DNA from: an uncultured Bacteroidales bacterium
GTDB taxonomy: Bacteria > Bacteroidota > Bacteroidia > Bacteroidales > Paludibacteraceae
Length of the DNA stretch: 64,000 nt
Assembly: GCA_902784585.1 (NCBI GenBank)
Contig: CACZVM010000007.1
Coordinates: forward strand, 1 to 64,000
Reading direction: 5' to 3'
The notes beneath the pieces were generated by a model. That model saw only the letters and a list, made by a program, of their open reading frames with translations, was not told the DNA's origin and did no database searches. Position numbers and translations under genes: made by a program. Within the stretch, counting starts at the first letter, position 1, and every line of letters begins with the position of its first letter. This document shows positions 45,501 through 52,681 of this stretch, piece by piece.

Positions 45501-48500
45501 GCCGAAAGGCCGAAGACCTCGTGAGAACGACGACTGATGGTGTCGCGATAAACCAGTTGGCTAGCAGGAACCTTGTAGTTCTCATCGGCCAAATGGGCAT
45601 CGGAGATAGGCGTATTGGTCAACATCAGTATCCATTTGTCGTTTGTACGCAGACCACTGCTGACGCGTACACTCTCCGTAGTCAGATCGGAGATGCTCGG
45701 CTTGGTGAGCGGACATACCACCGACACAAAGGATACATCATCCAAATAGGCATAAGAAGTGAGTTCATACGGCGTACGCCAAGCGAAATAGCGAGCGGTA
45801 TTCGGGATAAGAGAGGCGTACTCACTCAGATCATACGAGTATTGCGCACTCTCGCCACGCCCCTGGACAGAGTCGATCACCACAAACGTACTGAGATCCT
45901 CCGGGTCGGTCATCACACCGCATAGCCACGAATAGGACGAAGAGGCATACATATAGAACGTCACCGCTATCTGGCTCAAACTATCGCAGTTGATTTCAGG
46001 CGACACCACATATGCAGGCGTATAATCGTAATATGCATAGCCGTACATACGGAATGTGTTGGAGCCCGAATTGGCGTAGGTAGAAGAACTATAGATATAG
46101 GGGATATAGCTAGACGTAGCATCCGGCGCACCATTTCCCACATACCAACAATTAGGCACCGAACCGACACCAGAGGCATAGGTATCAAAGGTCTCCTTGT
46201 TGGCCTTGTGCGGATCAAGCAGTTCGCAAGTAGTCTGCGCCTGCGTCATAATCCACGTACTATCACCACAAAGCGCACGGACATAGACATAGTAGGTCTT
46301 CAAAGCCTGCAGACCCTCCGCATGGAAACTCTTGCCGGCAAAAACAGTGTCACCCACAACCGTCAACGACTGATTGTATGTACCATTTTTAACAGCATTG
46401 ATGCTAACTTTGGAACTCAGCATGAGCAATTCCCATTGGTCGGCATCAGAAATACCACTCCATGTCAGATCAATAGAGTGAGGAGCCATGTTGGTTTGCA
46501 CGAAATCATAGGGATCGATACACGTCGGATCTCTGAGTTCCACATTGTCAATCAACACATCGCTATTCATGATCAGACTACTGCCCAAACCGGATGTGAT
46601 AGCTATATTGTCATAAGTCAACTGATAATTGGAGAGAATGAAACGCTCTTTTTTGAAATCTGTTCCGCCAACATATACTGTATCAAACGGCACAAAACTG
46701 CTTTGGTCTTCAATATCACCCATTGTACCCACAATGATCACACCAGAGGAGGCTTCTGTACCTGCCGCCGTACGCACATCGAAGGTCAACAAGCGAGAAG
46801 AGAGACTGCCCTCAACAGCCGGCAGGATAGCCACCGAGCGGTGGATAGTACCGGATGAAAAGAGATTCAATACCTTCTCCGGGGAACCGGCTGTACCGAC
46901 ATTCACAATCTTAGGATAACCCACGCCCATATAGTCGGCTACTTGCCAACAACCGATGGTCGTGCTTTCGATATTGTAGTTCTCGAAGTTCTCCTTGTAC
47001 GGATAAGTCTCCTCTCGGCAAGGCGTAGTAAAACTCATCTCACTCCACCAGTCCATATCGCAAGTGGCACGCACATAGAGATAGTAGGTGGCATGCGGAG
47101 TGAGGCCACCGAAGCCAAAGACAGGCGTAGAAGCGGGATTGTTCCACTCCAGCGAATCAGCCAGCACTACACCGCGCATGGCGCGAATATCAGCCATCGT
47201 CTTATGCACACGATCCGACTCACTCAGTGGCGAACGAGACAAGAAGAACTCCCATATATCCCAGGACGAAACGCCCCAGCTAACCGTTAGGGAATCTGAC
47301 TCTACTTGCAATTCGATATTGGTAGGCGGCACGCAATCCGACAACTTCTCAACAATAATCTCGTCGATATAGTTGATCGTGTTCTGGCTCATACGCATCA
47401 CGTCATCCCACACGATGGCGATAACACCATCCGGACCATTGTAATCAACAAAGTTGGCATAACAACGTGTGTAACCCGTTGTATTCAATGTAAAGTGAGA
47501 AACCGGGATAAAGGTATTTATATCCATCGGATTGGTCATCACACCCACCGTAGCGTGCGCCTGGTTGTAGGTATTGCTACCACTTAGATAAAACTTCACC
47601 TGCACACTATCCAAGTTCTCCACCGGAGGCAGCGTGATCCATGTATCAGCACCACCACGTTTACTCATAAACAAGCAGCCCAAGCCGGCATAACTATACT
47701 TCGAGTCGGTAAGAACAGCCGGATAGGTGGTTCCGTTATTACCGAACACACCCAGACCGGTTGCAAACTGACCGGTCATACCAGGAATAGTATATTTGGT
47801 AGTAGTAGACACCTCAAAATCAAACATATAAGGTATCTCACGCTGCGGCGCAATCGTCACAAACGGATAGCGGTAACTCCACTCCGTACCGGCCGCCTTA
47901 ACATACACATAGTAAGGACGATTCCAGCTATGATTCGCCTCCAGCGAATTGCAACGATAGGTATTCGCACTAACCATCGCCTGATCAACAATGGCGCTTG
48001 TCTCCGGATTAGCCGGATCGACCTCCGCATTGGTGATGAGCACGTTGTAGGACACAGCGTTGCCCTCCCAAGAGATAGTAGCATAGGTGTCACGCGGATT
48101 GACGTTGATCTTCGTCACCTTGTTGACCGCCTTGCGGTACTCTATCGTCAAATTGTCTAGATAGAATAAATTCTGTCGATCGAAATCACTCACAAAAGCG
48201 ATGTATGCACCTGTGCCGGTATAGGAGCCAAGGTCGACAATATTCTCCTGGAAGGTCTTATTACCCCACACTTCTACGGTATCCACCGGAGTGAAAGTAG
48301 TAATATCATCGGGATCATCCATCACACCGACAATGATACTACGGCCGTACTGACGCCCCGTATAGGTATAGACAGTGCTCCAGAAATGTACCTGCAACTG
48401 ATTGATCTTAAAATCCTCATTCAGTGTATCGGCCATTGCCGGCGTAGCCAAATAGACATAGCGATCGGCCGGAACAGCCTGTTCGGGCTTAGAAGTCTCG

Positions 48501-49567
48501 CCGCCAGAGAAAATCACCGAAGGAGTAACATCCGGAGAATACAATGCCCATGCCGTGGCAGAAGCTTTCGAATTGACAAACGGATTGGTGTTTTTAGTAT
48601 TACCACCCCAACTCCAGTCCGCATCACGCAACACACCGGAGGGATAATTGAAGTTCTCAGTGAACGGCACTTGCTTCACCGTACGCACCTTGAAACCAAA
48701 AGGAATCCCCTCTGTCAACTCATGACTCCACACACTATTCTCCTCTTCGCACAACGAACGTACATATACGAGATACTCATTTCCAGCCACCAAGTTCAGA
48801 TCCTTATTGGTCACATCACTCACCAAACCATGATATGCAATCTTCTCAGGCGTCTCGTGCTCTATCTCCTCAATCAGATCCGGGTCAATTGTATCGTTGG
48901 CTACAATCAGCTCGAAGAAATCCGCATCGAAACTGGCTTCCCATGCAATATTCACTTTGCCCGCACCTTTGTTGGTCACCATAATGTCATGCGGGACAGT
49001 ACACTCAGGAGCAGACTGCAATTTAATACTATCCAACACAATACCACGACCGAGGTTATCGGTTCCCTCAAAGGCGATCTGGTAGGTTTTACCTATCTCC
49101 GGCAGTGACAATTTGACACGCTGCCAATCAGATTGAGCCTCGCTATACTCTGCCAATACCTTCCAAGGATTATTGGAACCGGTACCGGTACGATAGAGTA
49201 CGCGCAAGGTATCACGATCTGCGCCCCAGCGGGCATTAGCATACCAGAATGTCAATTGCGGCATGTATACCACTGTCGGACGAAGGTCCATTACCTTACT
49301 AACCAGACGCGTCTTATAACCAAGCGTCTCACCTGTGTTATTGCGCAGATAAGCGCGATGGGTGCCTTGAACAACAGTAGAAGGCCATGTCAGATGATCC
49401 TCCACACTCTCAACCGCCCAAGGCATGTTACCTACAGGATGTTCCTGCGTCCAGACGTCCTCGGAAATACCATTCTCAAAGCCCTCATCAATAAGCACAA
49501 TACGGGCATTGAGGCTCATTGTAGCAACCGTCAAGGCTGCAAACAACATGAGTAGATGTTTCTTCAT
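39566..49567 (-). CDS. Giant secreted modular surface protein (about 3,333 residues)
   Basis: I choose the ATG ending at 49567 because a signal peptide (MKKHLLMLFAALTVATMSLNA) starts there; an in-frame ATG at 49597 adds ten residues ahead of it. The body alternates fibronectin III and choice-of-anchor-J domains with a period of about 265-320 residues. Nine copies of a VGVMTDPxDxxTF-xxIDT signature fall near residues 410, 675, 945, 1215, 1495, 1762, 2053, 2376 and 2673. Near the C-terminus are two CDS repeats (EHGCDSTVTLDLYV, SLGCDSVMTLIV), as in the 19.6-26 kb proteins. The last 30 residues carry the shared sorting-like tail in divergent form (K-F-I-Y-R-D ... I-I-L-G-D ... G-Q-R-V). An adhesin or matrix role is inferred. 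Confidence 0.86.
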   Translation of the reverse strand: MKKHLLMLFAALTVATMSLNARIVLIDEGFENGISEDVWTQEHPVGNMPWAVESVEDHLTWPSTVVQGTHRAYLRNNTGETLGYKTRLVSKVMDLRPTVVYMPQLTFWYANARWGADRDTLRVLYRTGTGSNNPWKVLAEYSEAQSDWQRVKLSLPEIGKTYQIAFEGTDNLGRGIVLDSIKLQSAPECTVPHDIMVTNKGAGKVNIAWEASFDADFFELIVANDTIDPDLIEEIEHETPEKIAYHGLVSDVTNKDLNLVAGNEYLVYVRSLCEEENSVWSHELTEGIPFGFKVRTVKQVPFTENFNYPSGVLRDADWSWGGNTKNTNPFVNSKASATAWALYSPDVTPSVIFSGGETSKPEQAVPADRYVYLATPAMADTLNEDFKINQLQVHFWSTVYTYTGRQYGRSIIVGVMDDPDDITTFTPVDTVEVWGNKTFQENIVDLGSYTGTGAYIAFVSDFDRQNLFYLDNLTIEYRKAVNKVTKINVNPRDTYATISWEGNAVSYNVLITNAEVDPANPETSAIVDQAMVSANTYRCNSLEANHSWNRPYYVYVKAAGTEWSYRYPFVTIAPQREIPYMFDFEVSTTTKYTIPGMTGQFATGLGVFGNNGTTYPAVLTDSKYSYAGLGCLFMSKRGGADTWITLPPVENLDSVQVKFYLSGSNTYNQAHATVGVMTNPMDINTFIPVSHFTLNTTGYTRCYANFVDYNGPDGVIAIVWDDVMRMSQNTINYIDEIIVEKLSDCVPPTNIELQVESDSLTVSWGVSSWDIWEFFLSRSPLSESDRVHKTMADIRAMRGVVLADSLEWNNPASTPVFGFGGLTPHATYYLYVRATCDMDWWSEMSFTTPCREETYPYKENFENYNIESTTIGCWQVADYMGVGYPKIVNVGTAGSPEKVLNLFSSGTIHRSVAILPAVEGSLSSRLLTFDVRTAAGTEASSGVIIVGTMGDIEDQSSFVPFDTVYVGGTDFKKERFILSNYQLTYDNIAITSGLGSSLIMNSDVLIDNVELRDPTCIDPYDFVQTNMAPHSIDLTWSGISDADQWELLMLSSKVSINAVKNGTYNQSLTVVGDTVFAGKSFHAEGLQALKTYYVYVRALCGDSTWIMTQAQTTCELLDPHKANKETFDTYASGVGSVPNCWYVGNGAPDATSSYIPYIYSSSTYANSGSNTFRMYGYAYYDYTPAYVVSPEINCDSLSQIAVTFYMYASSSYSWLCGVMTDPEDLSTFVVIDSVQGRGESAQYSYDLSEYASLIPNTARYFAWRTPYELTSYAYLDDVSFVSVVCPLTKPSISDLTTESVRVSSGLRTNDKWILMLTNTPISDAHLADENYKVPASQLVYRDTISRRSHEVFGLSAQTKYYVYTAALCDSATMSQWNTISFTTPCNAFAPEEMGTITFSEDEGFETGTGGEKPCWTVGSKTQSASSSYIPYVNNTSSYRHNGNNYLYFYDNVSSSSSTVGAYAIMPELNVDSIRKYQVNFWGRGYSTSSYNSQIIVGVVTDPSDLNTFVAIDTLNLSHTGWDPYSVGFEHYEGDYMGDLGRNIMFLSDFGVTNYAYISEISVDLIPRCRSVQSFTVDSVGESAAIVSWKGYQDTYRLLVADKLLTEEQKPVYHYLLDTMVTHSDNVLLTNLQPTSNYYVYAQGICEGGDSTAISVTYATFRTLCPTEGGSPVPFFDGFEDYPLGKSEVGCWLFRNLSASSDYPRVENVSNLDTKAVDLYSSSATSRSWMVVPAIDANLSDLKLSFDARTWSTSTTATPVLNVGVIADPEDLSTFFQLAQFTLTASTDFSHYEMLLGEYDLPYDRIAFTSGLGTTSSADIYLDNVSVELEASCTAPRMKLIGTSFNSAELKLLPILATDSLWEIAVIRESEYNNIGNLAQYLETLPNIIQDSTHVILTGLQDATSYYVFARTICGKEEKSTWSRNPLNFSTKFYYVDSYTFGFERSELHVNSKYSSSGTYYIHPALVADRDSLGATTQAFIYYPHCRTVDDDYAYALKGEGALMMHARGDYFGGYVIFPAVSAPQARSFEFKVRPGYLDVTSQLPQASTDAVLEIGTIDKDKSFDTYKPMASLRLDALDPNTRATSKKNYLYSFYTLDLDSATMATKQVVLHMPKQPSDSTYLCIDSVIMGEPKGYSFVALKKVVAEGTRALVEWENIGGPWNLDIKTKTGTLVASYANLSGVTEQLVENLDPQTDYIAYLSAASLPAGVKNFITTDKMAFRTLCMPMEPNQSGTDFVWNFNNRYEWDANDVLAGDASDSLYFKPSCFQVGLTYDEPVNGYQWLIQRKGYEYYGPMTAYNASRHYEVGRNDSQSLRISTSEANYNSYIVLPELNCRLDTMMLEFYGRCFANYDQTHVTAANRGKIVDATFLGDAYSQSIVVGTLTDPSDFSTLHVLDTLTYTQTDLTVNDNVNDDPAGLRYWELKQMPLEFAQGKYIVLFQPTPGLFFVDDLAVKPVGNTLFAPTSPRTVDVTATSATLAWNTHHPELTTVVVLLDGSGQEVSRTSVTGTSCQLTGLNPSMRYEWYVFQTREDAQSPATKPISFNTECVAITPAYTCGFEPAEGWMTIEGQKNYTQTLCWTYSDAAQGVWTNATYDPFNQANTKDYTYSYAGNNAVMMRAATSARATYQPYIVMPAMDVAAYDTLQVMFWMRPAYVSASTDSVIMAYTGSSYSKSIIVGTMTDPANAATFVPIDTVTYDGTLSVADEATAANDYLFQQMKVELAGATGPYIALMTSFAEKGGKTQKTGDYVWIDNISFEHRQECKDPTDLTELQIGTYHAVLSWNGIDSAGTYLVQVSTDPFFSKEDEMIFNAEVATSTCTVKGLQPLTTYVWRVQAICGERWGESSFSQKATFRTSRSPYFLEEFTTTVSANEWTFSKAHADNVVDTTGTIPRGVDNWSFTRKTDNIGLPGPHYAAIGYNADYHWMITPNFYLPEDDSVHFSMDLALTACNTAHLATSNPITDNDVKDDYYFMIIISDDGGQTWKSENILAKWQNTNPAGQQLRDISSTGQKVRYSLAPYAGKNVRIGLYREARTTSNTGMVVHVDNVRLGYFDKTRDYASGCQYEDINVGDIHISGDDTNPGIHAYPTCFYATDEQARAGKRDSVFQLEIEIFPAQETFISDTICEGETYAQFDFRPKTQTGIYHRKLQSVEHGCDSTVTLDLYVIPTQYAPDEEVAICRGETYTWNGHIYNRAGIFRDTLVSSLGCDSVMTLIVSYNAGSTVYDYDATTISTQDLPFTYTNPLYIYAEGQAPIFYPVGTPAGVYVDTVRIVGDACLNLLVHTLTIHYPEGVEQIDAEGRGAQKFIYRDRMYIILGDEWYNAAGQRVADPRR

Positions 49568-49627
49568 AAACTTTAATTCTTTATATACTAAAAACAATTA
49601 TTGCCGCAAATATACAAAATTAGGGCA

Positions 49628-49658
49628 CAAAATTACATAAAAAAATGTAGATATGCAA
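49628..49658 (-). promoter_or_regulatory. Promoter of the 3,333-residue protein gene
   Basis: On the minus strand TAATTTTG (49635-49628) lies 20 nt after TTG (49658-49656). Two other CAAAnnTA matches (49607, 49615) lie closer to the start but lack a -33 box at the right distance. TGCAAAATG lies about 31 nt upstream of the -33 box. Confidence 0.6.
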
Positions 49659-49710
49659 CTTTTTGACAGAAAAACACCCAATTTTTCTTCATTTTGCAAA
49701 CTGGAGTTTA

Positions 49711-49746
49711 CACAAGAACGCGGCCTCCGGAGAGGTCGCGTTCCTA
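49711..49746 (-). terminator. Hairpin after gcvH, probable terminator
   Basis: On the minus strand, GAACGCG(A)CCTC pairs with GAGG(C)CGCGTTC across TCCG, with one internal mismatch. Only a short TTGT follows, so the terminator is weak. Confidence 0.6.
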
Positions 49747-49772
49747 TTAAATAACGCGTACGCGTACGTAAA

Positions 49773-50147
49773 TTAGAGAGTAGCCTGGTAGGCCGCAGCG
49801 TCCATCAGGTTGTCGAGCTCAGCCGCATCCTTGAGGGCAATACGGATGATCCAGCCCTCGCCATACGGATCGTTGTTGACCAACTCGGGTTGCGCATCCA
49901 GCGCACCGTTAACCTCCAGCACCTCACCGGTAGCAGGCATATTCAGGTCGCTCACGGTCTTAACGGCCTCGATCGAACCGAACACCTCACCCTGACCAAC
50001 GGTCTCGCCTACAGTGGGTACGTCCACAAACACGATTTCGCCCAACTCAGATTGTGCATAATCGGTGATGCCTACATAGGCCTCGTCGCCCTCCACACGA
50101 ATCCACTCGTGCTCGGCGGTATACTTGATATTATTCGGAAAATTCAT
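49773..50147 (-). CDS. gcvH: Glycine cleavage system H protein
   Basis: This 124-residue carrier shuttles the aminomethyl group of glycine on a lipoyl arm between the P, T and L proteins. The lipoylated lysine is K63 in [15 protein letters not shown]. The length and the ends are typical. The other gcv genes are not in the window. It lies 28 nt after gldJ on the same strand, so it probably shares that transcript, although the functions are unrelated. Alternating CGCGTACGCGTACG sequence lies just past its stop. Confidence 0.96.
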   Translation of the reverse strand: MNFPNNIKYTAEHEWIRVEGDEAYVGITDYAQSELGEIVFVDVPTVGETVGQGEVFGSIEAVKTVSDLNMPATGEVLEVNGALDAQPELVNNDPYGEGWIIRIALKDAAELDNLMDAAAYQATL

Positions 50148-50175
50148 ATCTGTTTAACTTTTTCTCTCTTCAGTT

Positions 50176-51774
50176 TTACTTAACCGGCGTTCCGGGGATC
50201 TGGTCGCCCAGCGTCGACATAGCGCAACGGAAACCGATCTTCGATGAGCACTGGTCCTGGTCGAGATAACGACGGTTAGACGGGTTGAGCCAGTAGATAC
50301 GATCGGCCCACGAACCACCCTTGTAGACGCGGCTCTTCTTGGTCACACGCGGAGCGAGGATGTCGGTCGGGTCGGTCTTAACGGCAGCCAGGTTCTCTAC
50401 ACCTACGGTATCCAACGGATAGTCGGTGTCGATCAGGCTGGCGAAGTCGCCGTCCAATACGTCACGCTTATCGTCCTCTTTACCCCAGCTGATCTTGATA
50501 CGACCTACCGAGTCAACACCGAACTTACCATTCTCATCCAATACCGGATGGCTGAAAATATTACCACGATACGAGTTGTACTCGGTCATGTCCTGATAGC
50601 TGGTCTCACGATATACATCCATCACCCACTCGTTGACGTTGCCGGCCATGTTGTACAGACCGAAATCGTTCGGAGCAAAAGCATCCACGGGGTTGGTAAC
50701 CACATAACGGTCGTTGAGCGCACCGCTCACACCCATCATATCGCCGCGACCGCGGACGAAGTTGGCCTGCATCTGGCCCACATTCTTCTTGCTCATATCA
50801 CGCGGATGGTAGCCCGACCAAGGATATACCTTACCCTCTATCGTCAGGCCGTCCTCACCCGCCACAGGTGCATACGCAGCGAACTCCCACTCTACCTCGG
50901 TCGGCAGACGGTAGCCCGTCACGAAGATACCATCGGCGATGCTCACCTTACGCTCTGCACCGTAGCTATCCAATTGCGGATGACGGCCATACTCAGGCAC
51001 GTAGCTATCGTCCATCAGGTATTTCTCGGTATTGAAGACGAACTTATCGCGGATCCACTCGTAGCTCGGACGATACATCGTCACCGTCTGCTCCGGATCC
51101 TCCGGGCTAACCTCCTCGTAGGAAGTCATCTCATAACCCGTCTGCTGCTCCCACTCGTCCTTGTAGGCCTCGTCATCGGTAGGCTGCAGGTCTGCGAACG
51201 GCGGCACCACGATCGCACCGGCGTTGATCAACGCCATCTCATTCACGCGGTCGGTACGCCACTGGCAGTAATCCATCGCCTGCTCCCAGGTCACACCCAC
51301 TACGGGATAGAACGAGAAAGCCGGGTGCTCGAAGTAGTTGTCCTCATACGGATCGTTGTAGGCCAAGTCGTCACGCCAAACCTTGTGGTTCGGACGAGCC
51401 TGATCCACCAGCTCCGGAGCTACCGCACCGAACACGAACTCCAACCAATGCAGATACTCGTTCCAGTTGAGGTTGGTCACCTCATACTTGTCCATGTAGA
51501 ACGAGCTAACGGTCAGGCTACGCGTCTCGTTGTTGCGGGGAGCCGTCACAAACTCATCTTTCTCACCTACGGTAAACGTACCACCCTGGATAGGCACCAT
51601 ACCTACCGGATTGACATTACCCACGCCTTCGTTGGCCTGGAAGTTGGTAGTCTTCTGGTCGAAATAGTTCCAACCTGTCGTGTTGCTCACGCGGGTATTC
51701 AACTCACGCTGGTTGCACGATGCAGCCGACACGGCCACCACTACCATCAACAGATACTTAAATACGTTCTTCAT
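50176..51774 (-). CDS. gldJ: GldJ-like T9SS/gliding lipoprotein with FGE-sulfatase fold
   Basis: The 532-residue lipoprotein has a lipobox (AASC, C20), and the mature start contains SNTTGWNYFDQKTTNF, a pattern I associate with GldJ. The rest is a formylglycine-generating-enzyme-like (SUMF1) fold: VPIQGGTFTVG, YEVTNLNWNEYLHW, GYRLPTEVEWEFAA, GLYNMAGNVNEWVMD, KGGSWADR and SSKIGFRCA. The catalytic cysteines of true FGE are missing at the usual place after GGS. That fits a structural role, as for GldJ/GldK/PorK, which form part of the type IX secretion apparatus. GldK/PorK identity is an alternative. No other T9SS core gene lies in the window. Confidence 0.82.
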   Translation of the reverse strand: MKNVFKYLLMVVVAVSAASCNQRELNTRVSNTTGWNYFDQKTTNFQANEGVGNVNPVGMVPIQGGTFTVGEKDEFVTAPRNNETRSLTVSSFYMDKYEVTNLNWNEYLHWLEFVFGAVAPELVDQARPNHKVWRDDLAYNDPYEDNYFEHPAFSFYPVVGVTWEQAMDYCQWRTDRVNEMALINAGAIVVPPFADLQPTDDEAYKDEWEQQTGYEMTSYEEVSPEDPEQTVTMYRPSYEWIRDKFVFNTEKYLMDDSYVPEYGRHPQLDSYGAERKVSIADGIFVTGYRLPTEVEWEFAAYAPVAGEDGLTIEGKVYPWSGYHPRDMSKKNVGQMQANFVRGRGDMMGVSGALNDRYVVTNPVDAFAPNDFGLYNMAGNVNEWVMDVYRETSYQDMTEYNSYRGNIFSHPVLDENGKFGVDSVGRIKISWGKEDDKRDVLDGDFASLIDTDYPLDTVGVENLAAVKTDPTDILAPRVTKKSRVYKGGSWADRIYWLNPSNRRYLDQDQCSSKIGFRCAMSTLGDQIPGTPVK

Positions 51775-51844
51775 ATGCTTTAACTAATAGTATTTTTTTG
51801 TCCTTTTTTCCTTGTTTATGCACACGCGTACATAATTCAGCCTG

Positions 51845-51876
51845 CAAATGTACTGCTTTTTTTGCATATACGCAAA
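51845..51876 (-). promoter_or_regulatory. Promoter of gldJ-gcvH
   Basis: On the minus strand the -7 box TACATTTG (51852-51845) lies 20 nt after TTTG (51876-51873). The whole 40-bp region is almost identical to the promoter at 54462-54493. Confidence 0.75.
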
Positions 51877-51892
51877 TTTTTGTTAGTTTTTT

Positions 51893-51923
51893 TTTGTTAT
51901 TTGCATTTTTTTTAGTAATTTTG
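51893..51923 (+). promoter_or_regulatory. Promoter of folP-dacA
   Basis: TTTG (51893-51896), 19 nt, then TAATTTTG (51916-51923). Transcription would start near 51930, which bears on the choice of folP start codon. Confidence 0.7.
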
Positions 51924-51927
51924 CAGC

Positions 51928-52656
51928 GTGAAAGTGCGAATAATGGCCATAGGCAACGTCACGCCGGACAGTTTTTATGCCGGTTCGCGTCTTGCCGACG
52001 AAACGCAGATCACGGCCTGGGCGCGACAGGCACTCAGCGACGGAGCCGACCTGCTGGATATAGGCGGTTGCTCTACCCGTCCGAACGCCCCGCTTGCCAC
52101 GGCCGAAGAGGAATGGCAACGTGTCGAACCCGCCCTAGATATACTCCGAAGAGAAGTGCCAGAAGCACAACTCTCGCTCGATACGTTCCGGCCCGAGATA
52201 GCCCGTCGTGCCTTGCAGCAGTTCGGCCCCATGACCATCAACGATGTGTCTGGCGGTTGCGAGCAGATGTACGCCCTAATTCGCGAATGGCAAGTGCCCT
52301 ATGTATTCACCTGTTGCCAAACCGGAGTGAACGAGACACTAACGAGACAACTACGAGACATTCACGAGTTGATTCTGGATCCCGGATTCGGATTTCTGGG
52401 CGGCGTAGCACAGGATTACGAGCGGTTGCGCCAATTGGATGAATTCCGTCAATACGGCCGGCCGATACTCGTAGGATTAAGCCGTAAGTCGATGATCTAC
52501 AGGCCATTAGGACTCACACCGGAGACCAGCCTGATACCTACGCAAGCACTTCATCTCTACGCCCTGGAGCACGGCGCTACCATCCTACGCGTACACGATG
52601 TGAAAGAAGCGGCACAAACCGTCACGCTCTATGAGCGTCTCACCAATTACCAATAA
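51928..52656 (+). CDS. folP: Dihydropteroate synthase
   Basis: The enzyme condenses p-aminobenzoate with dihydropterin pyrophosphate in folate synthesis. Family motifs are NVTPDSFY, LLDIGGCSTRP, TINDVSGG, DPGFGFLG and VGLSRKSM. The GTG at 51928 gives 242 residues, but the -7 box ends only 5 nt earlier, so the mRNA may begin after this GTG. The ATG at 51943 (starting MAIGNVTPDSF, 237 residues) is then the better start, in a nearly leaderless message. The protein is short at the N-terminus compared with most DHPS. The stop codon lies in the CCAATTACCAATAA array before dacA. Confidence 0.92.
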   Translation: MKVRIMAIGNVTPDSFYAGSRLADETQITAWARQALSDGADLLDIGGCSTRPNAPLATAEEEWQRVEPALDILRREVPEAQLSLDTFRPEIARRALQQFGPMTINDVSGGCEQMYALIREWQVPYVFTCCQTGVNETLTRQLRDIHELILDPGFGFLGGVAQDYERLRQLDEFRQYGRPILVGLSRKSMIYRPLGLTPETSLIPTQALHLYALEHGATILRVHDVKEAAQTVTLYERLTNYQ

Positions 52657-52681
52657 CCAATTACCAATAACCATTACCATG
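52641..52681. repeat. CCAATTACCAATAA array at folP/dacA junction
   Basis: Two 14-nt copies of CCAATTACCAATAA and a partial CCATTACC carry the folP stop codon (first TAA) and end at the dacA ATG. Confidence 0.92.

Noticed and set aside
50176-51774. Active sulfatase-modifying enzyme
   Set aside because: The fold matches, but the catalytic cysteine pair after GGS is absent and a lipobox plus the GldJ-like N-terminus are present.
52631-52678. Upstream dacA start at 52631
   Set aside because: It would translate the CCAATTACCAATAA array and overlap folP; the ATG at 52679 starts directly at the membrane domain.
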